DNA of 10,642 bases, from the NCBI GenBank assembly GCA_035527835.1, contig DATKZS010000042.1, positions 1 to 10,642 of the forward strand. The letters are read 5' to 3'. Shown one piece after another: positions 5,456 through 10,642 of this stretch (the first letter of the stretch is position 1; every line of letters starts with the position of its first letter). Under the pieces are notes generated by a model. It was not told the origin of the DNA, ran no database searches, and worked only from the letters and a program-made list of their open reading frames with translations. The translations under genes and the position numbers were made by a program. The DNA is from DATKZS01 sp035527835 [NCBI: bacterium]. Its GTDB lineage: Bacteria > RBG-13-61-14.

Positions 5456-6952
5456 ATGGAAGTCAGGGTCCTTGGCTGTTCGGGCGGGCGTAGTCCCGGC
5501 CTGGAGTTGAGCAGCTACTTGATTGATTCGAGCCTGCTGATTGACACGGGCGCGCTCAGTTCGAGCCTCACCCTGCCGCAGCAGGAGACGATCACGGACA
5601 TCCTGATCACGCACGCCCATCTCGACCACGTCGCCGGCCTCGCTTTCCTCTATCTGAACACGTCGGGCTCGCGGTCCCGTCCCGTTGACGTTTACGCGAC
5701 GGAGCCGGTGATCCGGGAGATCAAGGAGCACCTGTTCTCGCCGGAGATATTGCCGGCGCCGCTGGTGGAGCAGGGGACGCCCGGGATCAACTTCCATTCC
5801 ATCGTATTCGAGATCCCGTTCAAGGTGGGTTATTACGAGGTTGAGGCCTTCCCGGTGAACCACTCTCCGGGCTCGGTGGCGTACCGCGTTTCGGACTCGG
5901 ACCATACGTTATTGTTCACGGGCGACACGGGCCGGACGGACCGGGTCTGGGAGTGGGTGCGCAAGCGGGGCGGGGTTGACTGCCTGATCGCGGAGGTCAG
6001 TTTTCCGGACCGGCTGCTGCCGCTGGCGGACGCGAGCCGGCATTTGACCCCGGCGACGCTGATCGAGTCGCTGCGGAAGGCGGAGATTCACCCTGACCAC
6101 AAGGTGCACCTGGTTCACCTGAAGCCGGCGTTTATGGGGGAGCTTCTGGACGAGATCGAGGCGCTTCGGGACTGGAATCTGATCATTCTCCGGCGGGGCG
6201 ACGTGATCCGGATGGAGAAGGGCGAGCAGGCGGCGCGGATGGCTCAGCCGGACGTCGAGGACAAGGTCCGGGACAAGGAGTTCGCGTTTGACGCGGACGC
6301 GGACCTTTACGAGCAGCGCAAGCAGTTGGCGGAGCAGTTCGGGGTGACGGTGAGCGCGGGCGACGCGGTTTTCCGGCAGGGCGACCGGAGCCGGATCATG
6401 TACATCGTGCAGGAAGGCAAGGTGCGGATTTACCGGAGCGCGCCGGGTATCGAGAAGACGCTCGCGATCGTGGGGCCGGGCGATTTTTTCGGGGAGATGG
6501 CGATGCTCAATAACCGTCCGCGCTCGGCCACGGCCCAGGCGCTGACCGACATCCGGCTGCTGGCGTTTGACAAGAACGCGTTCGAGAAGCTGGTGGTCAA
6601 CAATTTCGGAGTGGCGCTGCGCATCATCCGGACGCTGGCGATCCGGCTGGCGGACGCGGACACGCTGATCGAGAACCTGCTCTACCTGGACCCGCAGTCC
6701 AAGGTGGTGAACACGCTGATCCAGACGGCGTACGACGAGGGGATCGAGACCAGCGAGGGCTACCTGGTCCGGACCACCCCGGAAAAGCTCGCGGACAAGA
6801 GCGGCGTGGTCCTGCCCACGCTCCGCCGGATCATGGCGGAAATGGTCGAGCAGAAATTCATCGTGGCCCGCAAGGAAGCCCTGGTCATACCCAACATCCC
6901 GAGGCTCCGCCGGCTGCTCAAGTTCCTGGAGCTCAAGGACGAGTTCTCGTGA
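5456..6952 (+). CDS. Class II cyclic-nucleotide phosphodiesterase fused to a CRP-like cNMP-binding/winged-helix module
   Basis: This 498-aa protein has three parts. Residues 1-252 form a metallo-beta-lactamase fold of the class II cAMP phosphodiesterase type: LGCSGG (6-11), LLIDTG (27-32), THAHLDH (52-58), H136, FTGDTG (154-159), HLTP (196-199) and HLKP (221-224). The metal ligands H53, H55, D57, H58, H136, D157 and H221 are all present, so hydrolysis of 3',5'-cAMP or cGMP is plausible. After a charged linker, residues about 288-400 form a cyclic-nucleotide-binding domain with an intact phosphate-binding cassette, FGEMAMLNNRPRSATA (345-360; E347, R356, S357). Residues 411-475 align with the CRP winged helix, but L453/P454 replace the DNA-contacting R/E. 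There is no signal peptide. AGGAG directly abuts ATG 5456; AAGGGG lies 13 bases upstream. A stop blocks any earlier start. It diverges from the restriction operon. Confidence 0.9.
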   Translation: MEVRVLGCSGGRSPGLELSSYLIDSSLLIDTGALSSSLTLPQQETITDILITHAHLDHVAGLAFLYLNTSGSRSRPVDVYATEPVIREIKEHLFSPEILPAPLVEQGTPGINFHSIVFEIPFKVGYYEVEAFPVNHSPGSVAYRVSDSDHTLLFTGDTGRTDRVWEWVRKRGGVDCLIAEVSFPDRLLPLADASRHLTPATLIESLRKAEIHPDHKVHLVHLKPAFMGELLDEIEALRDWNLIILRRGDVIRMEKGEQAARMAQPDVEDKVRDKEFAFDADADLYEQRKQLAEQFGVTVSAGDAVFRQGDRSRIMYIVQEGKVRIYRSAPGIEKTLAIVGPGDFFGEMAMLNNRPRSATAQALTDIRLLAFDKNAFEKLVVNNFGVALRIIRTLAIRLADADTLIENLLYLDPQSKVVNTLIQTAYDEGIETSEGYLVRTTPEKLADKSGVVLPTLRRIMAEMVEQKFIVARKEALVIPNIPRLRRLLKFLELKDEFS

Positions 6953-6972
6953 TCCTCAGCACGGCAAGAAAA

Positions 6973-7065
6973 GAAAATCAACCACCAAGACACCAAGATC
7001 ACGAAGGAAATTTTCTGATCAATAATATTTTTTTGGTGATCTTGGTGTCTTGGTGGTTGATTTTC
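6973..7065. repeat. Perfect 30-bp inverted repeat, CCAAG family copy 2; probable bidirectional terminator
   Basis: Arms 6973-7002 and 7036-7065 are exact reverse complements (30 of 30), around a 33-base AT-rich loop. The arms are built of CCACCAAGA/CACCAAGA units, the A-variant of the CGCCAAGA units at 5-42 and 10443-10512. It lies between two convergent genes, 20 bases after the phosphodiesterase fusion stop and overlapping the dehydratase stop (7064-7066). On the minus strand the stem is followed by a T-rich stretch (TTTTCTTTTCTTG), so it probably terminates the dehydratase transcript. Termination on the + strand is less certain. Confidence 0.85.
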
Positions 7066-8287
7066 AGCTCAACATCTCGAGATAAGCGTCAATCCGGCTT
7101 TTGATCTGCTCGGACTGGTAGAGGCGGGGGTCGCCGTGGTCGGTGTCGAGCAGGAGTCCGGGCTTTCCGGTGATGCGGGTGACCTCGTTCGCGGTGTCGG
7201 CGAGTCCGATCGAGAGGAAGCGGCAGGAGTGGTCGGAGTGGAGGATGAAGCCGTCGAGGTCATAGCGGCGGATGGTCTCGGCGATGTCCCAGGCGCGGTC
7301 GCGGATCATGGGGTCGTAGTTCTTGAGGTAGTTGACCGCGTATCCCTCGAAGACGTTGTCGGGGTCGGATGAGAGCTGGGCCCAGGCGCGGGTGTAGTTG
7401 TTGGCGACCAGGTTGGCGCCGCGCTCGAAGAGGATCATGTAGAAGTCGGCGATGGACTGCCACAGGGGCAGCCCGTCCCAATAGAGGCGGTACTTTTCGT
7501 CGGGGATGCCGCCGATCTTCTTGGCCACGCGCTCGTTAAGCTCCATGCCCAGCTTCTTGTAGAAGTCCACTGTTACCTGGGTGCCGCGCTGGTCCACGAT
7601 GGGGGCCATGGCCATGTACTGGTCGAAGAGGGTCAGCGGCGCGGGCTTGGCAATGGCGGTTTCCAGGATCATCCACCAGATTTTGCACGCCTCGCGTGAC
7701 AGGTTCATCGTGTCCTTCAACTTTTGCGGGTCCATCTTGCGGCCGGTGATGTCCTCCATCCAGCGAACGCACTCCTTGAGCTGGTCCACGATGTAAGCGA
7801 TCACGTACGGGTCCGGCTCCGAGGCAAAACCCCGGCCCTGGCTCGGGATGTCCAGAGCGAAGAACGGGACATTGTAGCGCCGGGCCAACTCCTCGAACCA
7901 CTTGCCGATGGTCCAGCACTGCACCGAGCAGAACAGGATCATGTCCGGCTCCGGCAGGCCCCCGATCGGCGAGCTTTCCTTGCCCAGGTGCCGGTAGCCC
8001 AGGTCGCACCGGGCGTACGAGCAGATGTCCGGCGCGTAACCGTGCGCCTCCGCGGCCTCCGCCGTCTCCAGCGCCTTGTGCTTGGCCTGGATCGCCACCG
8101 CGTGGTTCTCCGGGTACGCCGGCAAAATGTCCATCGCGTAAGCCAGCTCCGTCGGCGCCAGCGCGTTCATGTAACAAACCTTTTTGCCCTTCTCCTTCGC
8201 CTGGTGCAAACCGATGTGATAAAAGAAATTGATCTGCTTCAAGTCCTTGAGCGCCTGGATGCGCTCCGCCTTTTTTTCCTCCGCCAT
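7064..8287 (-). CDS. 2-hydroxyacyl-CoA dehydratase / benzoyl-CoA reductase family subunit (HgdB/BcrB/BcrC-like)
   Basis: Proteins of this family bind a [4Fe-4S] cluster and carry out radical-based removal of water from (R)-2-hydroxyacyl-CoA, or ring reduction of benzoyl-CoA in anaerobes, together with a paralogous subunit and an ATP-dependent activator. Family features, numbered from the upstream ATG 8290, are KKVCYMNALAPTELAYAMDI (37-56), candidate cluster cysteines DICSYARC (C90, C95) and CSVQCWTIGKW (C121, C125), then LHSDHSCRFLSIG (C356) and a C-terminal LLDTDHGDPR segment (380-389) before a final helix. Length (about 407 aa) is typical. AAGGAG (8294-8299) is 6 bases before ATG 8287 and only 3 before ATG 8290, so I prefer 8287. 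No partner subunit or activator is in the window, and the substrate cannot be told. The gene is monocistronic, ending in the inverted repeat at 6973-7065. Confidence 0.88.
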   Translation of the reverse strand: MAEEKKAERIQALKDLKQINFFYHIGLHQAKEKGKKVCYMNALAPTELAYAMDILPAYPENHAVAIQAKHKALETAEAAEAHGYAPDICSYARCDLGYRHLGKESSPIGGLPEPDMILFCSVQCWTIGKWFEELARRYNVPFFALDIPSQGRGFASEPDPYVIAYIVDQLKECVRWMEDITGRKMDPQKLKDTMNLSREACKIWWMILETAIAKPAPLTLFDQYMAMAPIVDQRGTQVTVDFYKKLGMELNERVAKKIGGIPDEKYRLYWDGLPLWQSIADFYMILFERGANLVANNYTRAWAQLSSDPDNVFEGYAVNYLKNYDPMIRDRAWDIAETIRRYDLDGFILHSDHSCRFLSIGLADTANEVTRITGKPGLLLDTDHGDPRLYQSEQIKSRIDAYLEMLS

Positions 8288-8372
8288 CATACACTCCTTA
8301 AGGGGTACTGCATGATAAAGGTATCACGGGGCGGGCGATTAGACAAGGTTTGGATTATATGGATTTTACTGC

Positions 8373-8400
8373 TTGACATGGGATACGACAGGATTACAAT
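8373..8400 (+). promoter_or_regulatory. Strong sigma70 promoter for the pilin-like gene
   Basis: A perfect -35 TTGACA (8373-8378), a 16-base spacer and TACAAT (8395-8400; 5 of 6 matches) precede the gene at 8448 by a leader of about 40 bases. This is the best promoter match in the window. It suggests substantial expression of the small gene downstream. Confidence 0.75.
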
Positions 8401-8433
8401 GGCAACGGGTCCATGTCAGAGCAAGACCGAAAA

Positions 8434-8440
8434 AAGGAGG
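8434..8440 (+). promoter_or_regulatory. Consensus Shine-Dalgarno fixing the start of the pilin-like gene
   Basis: AAGGAGG lies 7 bases before ATG 8448. The frame is open further upstream to 8373, but that extension overlaps the promoter. This ribosome site therefore decides the start. Confidence 0.85.
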
Positions 8441-8447
8441 TCCGGAC

Positions 8448-8951
8448 ATGAATAGGAGCGGAGACCAAAATCAGTGCGTCAAAGTAGAGAGGGCCCTGAT
8501 ATTGGCGGCGGCGTTATCGGCTACACTTATTCTCGGCATGTTATGGTCCGGGTGCAGGGTTGAGCCGAACTGCGATTGCGCGCGGGGCTGTGATTGCGTG
8601 CAATACGGGGACTTGATAGCCCTTCAGGGCGAGGTCAAGGCCAACCTGGTGGATATCTATACATCAGAGGTCTCTTACTTCGGAGAGAACAACACTTTCT
8701 CGGGCGATTTTTCTGAAATCTACTGGTACCCGGTGGATGAAACCCGCTACGCTTATTTCCTGCCGGGAGATTCGATTCAACCAACGTTGGGCGGCTCTTA
8801 CCGTCTTCCTCCGGGAAGATCGCCCGCCGTCAGCGAGACCGGCTTCACGGTATTTGCGGCCGGCAACATTGATTGCGACCAGACGCTTGACGTGTGGAGC
8901 ATAAATGACGCAAAAAAGCTGGTGAATTGGATCAACGACGTTACCGAATGA
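8448..8951 (+). CDS. Pilin-like globular domain on a lipoprotein-like N-terminal anchor
   Basis: This 167-aa exported protein has unknown function. A basic N-terminal region (1-15) precedes a hydrophobic segment (16-35, ending MLWSG) and C36, an imperfect lipobox because W occupies -3. A cysteine cluster follows: C36, C42, C44, C48 and C50 (CDCARGCDC at 42-50). From about residue 58 to the end (LQGEVKANLVDIYTSEVSYF, then GENNTFSGDF, then AAGNIDCDQTLDVWSIN) it resembles the globular part of Desulfobacterota-type type IV pilins/pseudopilins, in which KxNLxxIxTxExxYFGENNTY and GNIDxDxTxDVW recur. That comparison is from memory. The prepilin cleavage motif G-F-T-L-x-E and its conserved helix are absent. 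Promoter and ribosome site are both near consensus. It converges with bioA, stops 25 bases apart, with no obvious terminator between them. Confidence 0.8.
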   Translation: MNRSGDQNQCVKVERALILAAALSATLILGMLWSGCRVEPNCDCARGCDCVQYGDLIALQGEVKANLVDIYTSEVSYFGENNTFSGDFSEIYWYPVDETRYAYFLPGDSIQPTLGGSYRLPPGRSPAVSETGFTVFAAGNIDCDQTLDVWSINDAKKLVNWINDVTE

Positions 8952-8976
8952 CAATCCGAGATAATATCACGCGATT

Positions 8977-10428
8977 TTACTCCGTTTCTTCCTTGATTGC
9001 ATCCATGGTGATGCTCATCATCCGATCCAGTTCATCCGTGTCCACGCACAGCGGCGGCATCAGCACAATTACGTCTCCGAGCGGGCGGATGATAAGGCCA
9101 TTTTTGCGGGCGGCCTGGCAGACGCGGCGGCCCGTCATCTGGGCTTCGTCATAGGGGACCTTGCCGTAAGGGTCCTCTTCCAATGCTATCCCCATCATCA
9201 GCCCGGCCTGTTTGGTCTCCGCCACGTGGCTCATCCTGGAGATGCGGCCCAGCCAATGGCCCGCCTGTCTCGATCTTTCCTCCACGTTTTTGATGGTCCG
9301 GTCCTTTTCAAACAGGGCCAGCGAGGCCAGGGCCGCGGAGCAGGCCAGCGGGTTGGCGGTATAGGAGTGGCCGTGGAAAAAGGTTTTCTCGGAATGGGTG
9401 GGGCCCTGGAAAGACTCGAACACGTCCTCCGTTGTCAGCGTGGCCGCGATGGGCAAATAGCCGCCCGAGAGGCCCTTGCCCACCGCCATTATGTCCGGCG
9501 TTACTCCATCGTGCTCGCAGGCGAACATGGTCCCGGTGCGGCCAAAGCCGGTGGCGACCTCGTCCGCGATCATGAGCACGCCGTAGTGATCGCAAATCTC
9601 GTGGACGCCCTTGACGAACCCTTCGGGCTGGACGATCATCCCGGCGGCGCCCTGCACGCAAGGCTCGATCACCACGCCGGCGATTTCATCGCAGCGCCCA
9701 GCCAGGACCCGGTCTATTTCCGCGAGGCAACCGGAGCCGGCGCGACAGCCCGGGGCAGTGTCCATCATGGGAGGGCGCGGGCCGAAGATGACTTCCAGCG
9801 CGTGCGGGACATAGGTTTTATCGTACTCGGCGCCGCCCCGGCCCAGATGACAAAAACGGCAATTGGGACAAGGAGCGGTAATAGTGGGGAAGAGCAGCGG
9901 CCGGTAGGTCTGGTGGAACAGGTCAATGCCGCCGAGGCTCACCGAGCCGATGGTGTCGCCGTGGTAGGCGTTTTCGAGCTTGATGAAGTAGCTGCTCTGG
10001 GGCTGGGGCGGGTCCTGCTGCGTCCAGTACTGGTAGGCCATCTTGAGCGCGATCTCCATGGCGGTGCTGCCGTCGTCGGAGAAGAAGACGCGGGAGAGGC
10101 CGGGCGGCGCGATGGCGATGAGCTTTTCCGCGAGCTCGATGCCGGGCGGGTGCGAGAGGCCGAGGAAGGTGGAGTGCGCGATCTTATCGAGCTGCGCGCG
10201 GATGGCCTGGTCAATCTCCGGGCGGCGGTGGCCGTGGACGTTGAGCCACAGCGAGCTCACCCCGTCCAGGTACTTGTTGCCGTCCGCGTCGAACAGGTAC
10301 ACGCCTTCCCCCGACACGATCACCGGGAAGTCTTCATCCTGCCACAGCGCGTGCTGCGTGAACGGGTGCCACAGAACCTTCCGGTCCCGCTCGCGCCAGA
10401 ACCGTGACTTGTTGTCTTTTCCTTCCAT
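8977..10428 (-). CDS. bioA: Adenosylmethionine-8-amino-7-oxononanoate aminotransferase BioA
   Basis: BioA is a PLP-dependent class III aminotransferase that converts 8-amino-7-oxononanoate (KAPA) to 7,8-diaminopelargonate in biotin synthesis. Numbered from ATG 10428: WHPFTQ (20-25), DGVSSLWLNVHGHRRPEI (55-72), NAYHGDT (153-159), the PLP-contacting IADEVATGFGRTG (287-299, D289), Schiff-base lysine K318 in GKGLSGGYLP, FFHGHSYTANPLAC (350-363) and RPLGDVIVLMPPL (448-460). The B. subtilis BioA/BioK-type signatures are clear; the amino donor (SAM or lysine) cannot be told. Relative to B. subtilis it has an insert at about 187-235 with CPNCRFC and two more cysteines (C228, C234). A TTG at 10437 would add three residues. 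No Shine-Dalgarno precedes ATG 10428, and a TATAAT ends 8 bases upstream, suggesting a leaderless mRNA. No other biotin genes are in the window. Confidence 0.95.
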   Translation of the reverse strand: MEGKDNKSRFWRERDRKVLWHPFTQHALWQDEDFPVIVSGEGVYLFDADGNKYLDGVSSLWLNVHGHRRPEIDQAIRAQLDKIAHSTFLGLSHPPGIELAEKLIAIAPPGLSRVFFSDDGSTAMEIALKMAYQYWTQQDPPQPQSSYFIKLENAYHGDTIGSVSLGGIDLFHQTYRPLLFPTITAPCPNCRFCHLGRGGAEYDKTYVPHALEVIFGPRPPMMDTAPGCRAGSGCLAEIDRVLAGRCDEIAGVVIEPCVQGAAGMIVQPEGFVKGVHEICDHYGVLMIADEVATGFGRTGTMFACEHDGVTPDIMAVGKGLSGGYLPIAATLTTEDVFESFQGPTHSEKTFFHGHSYTANPLACSAALASLALFEKDRTIKNVEERSRQAGHWLGRISRMSHVAETKQAGLMMGIALEEDPYGKVPYDEAQMTGRRVCQAARKNGLIIRPLGDVIVLMPPLCVDTDELDRMMSITMDAIKEETE

Positions 10429-10436
10429 GGAAATCA

Positions 10437-10467
10437 ATTATAACCGCCAAGACTCCAAGAACGCCAA
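10437..10467 (-). promoter_or_regulatory. Candidate bioA promoter inside the CCAAG repeat
   Basis: On the minus strand a perfect TATAAT (10437-10442) is preceded at 19 bases by TTGGCG (10462-10467; 4 of 6 matches to TTGACA), which belongs to the repeat arm. Transcription would begin about 7 bases later, essentially at the bioA ATG. The long spacer lowers confidence. Confidence 0.4.
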
Positions 10468-10512
10468 GAAAAAAGATTTATTGAATAAAATTTCTTGGCG
10501 CTCTTGGCGTCT
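10443..10512. repeat. CCAAG-family inverted repeat, copy 3
   Basis: The left arm 10450-10471 and right arm 10491-10512 pair over 22 positions with two mismatches, around a 19-base AT-rich loop. Units are CCAAGA/CGCCAAGA, as in copy 1 (5-42). The left end continues as ACCGCCAAG from 10443, matching the outer end of the other copies. It lies immediately upstream of bioA. Confidence 0.8.
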
Positions 10513-10587
10513 CCTATGAATAAAATTGTCAAGTCGCCTCGATGTTAAAGTCATGCACCTCCGGGGCGCCCGAGGGGGGCACAAGGG

Positions 10588-10605
10588 TTATCCACAATTT
10601 CCACA
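10588..10605 (+). promoter_or_regulatory. Two tandem DnaA-box-like 9-mers
   Basis: TTATCCACA (10588-10596) is an exact match to the strong E. coli DnaA box. It is followed without a gap by ATTTCCACA (7 of 9 matches) in the same orientation. They lie in a non-coding stretch between a terminator and bioA. The pair could bind DnaA as a regulatory or titration site. No AT-rich unwinding region or dnaA/dnaN gene is visible, so an origin cannot be claimed. Confidence 0.45.
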
Positions 10606-10614
10606 GGCCTCCGG

Positions 10615-10636
10615 AAAAGGGGCCTCACGGAGCCCC
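10615..10636 (-). terminator. Probable intrinsic terminator of a minus-strand gene beyond the window
   Basis: Read on the minus strand, GGGGCTCCGTGAGGCCCC forms a GC-rich stem (7 pairs with one bulged G) followed by TTTT (10615-10618 on the + strand is AAAA). The T-run is short. If real, the gene it ends lies right of the window. Confidence 0.5.
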
Positions 10637-10642
10637 TCGCCG

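Noticed and set aside
7536-8294. 252-codon open frame on the minus strand in another frame of the dehydratase gene
   Set aside because: Glycine/alanine/arginine-rich low-complexity translation, and it fully overlaps a well-supported gene.
8354-8359. TATAAT on the minus strand as the dehydratase promoter
   Set aside because: The hexamer is perfect, but no -35-like sequence lies at the right distance, and the region is AT-rich.
7724-8455. 243-codon open frame on the + strand
   Set aside because: It is antisense to the dehydratase gene and runs into the promoter of the pilin-like gene. The translation is arginine/leucine-rich, with no recognisable domain.
9226-10407. 393-codon open frame on the + strand
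   Set aside because: It is antisense to bioA, whose protein motifs are unmistakable. The long frame is a by-product of GC-rich codon use and its translation resembles no family.
10527-10532. TTGACA on the minus strand upstream of bioA
   Set aside because: No -10-like hexamer follows at 15-19 bases, so it is not supported as a promoter.
10529-10642. Possible C-terminal end of a minus-strand gene entering from the right edge
   Set aside because: All three minus-strand frames contain stops within about 90 bases of the edge, and a terminator-like hairpin lies at 10615-10636. The gene most likely ends outside the window.

Overview
The window looks like a GC-rich (roughly 60% by eye) bacterial chromosome segment, probably from an anaerobe. 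The BcrB/HgdB-type dehydratase subunit, the pilin-like globular domain with a GENNTF motif, and the cyclic-nucleotide regulator architecture all remind me of Desulfobacterota (former Deltaproteobacteria). That assignment is inference only: there is no rRNA gene, and I could not run a search.

Layout from left to right. A CCAAG-type repeat (about 5-45) lies ahead of a clear sigma70 promoter and der (161-1516, + strand), which encodes a ribosome-assembly GTPase. A gene-free stretch (1517-1848) holds an array of about ten short hairpins, the last of which is an intrinsic terminator for the minus strand. Four minus-strand genes follow, probably one transcript, read right to left: DNA methyltransferase (3975-5276), restriction endonuclease (3102-3971), mazG (2283-3092) and a small two-helix membrane protein (1849-2190). 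The methyltransferase/endonuclease pair is clearly more AT-rich than everything around it and looks like a horizontally acquired cassette placed directly upstream of mazG. A heptamer-built palindrome sits between mazG and the membrane protein.

The + strand gene at 5456-6952 is the most interesting one. It fuses a class II cyclic-nucleotide phosphodiesterase (metallo-beta-lactamase fold, all metal ligands visible) to a CRP-like cyclic-nucleotide-binding domain and a winged helix. One polypeptide could therefore sense and destroy the same messenger and possibly regulate transcription. It converges, across a perfect 30-bp inverted repeat, with a minus-strand 2-hydroxyacyl-CoA dehydratase/benzoyl-CoA reductase family subunit (7064-8287). 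Next comes a + strand gene with a near-consensus promoter and Shine-Dalgarno (8448-8951). Its product has a type IV pilin-like globular domain, but the prepilin N-terminus is replaced by a lipoprotein-like signal and a cysteine cluster. Last is bioA (8977-10428, minus strand), a biotin-synthesis aminotransferase with a cysteine-rich insert and an apparently leaderless start beside another copy of the CCAAG repeat. The right edge has two tandem DnaA-box-like 9-mers and a minus-strand terminator for a gene outside the window.

Apart from the restriction-modification pair and its likely cotranscription with mazG, the genes do not form one pathway. The window is mostly housekeeping and metabolic genes punctuated by several families of palindromic intergenic repeats.
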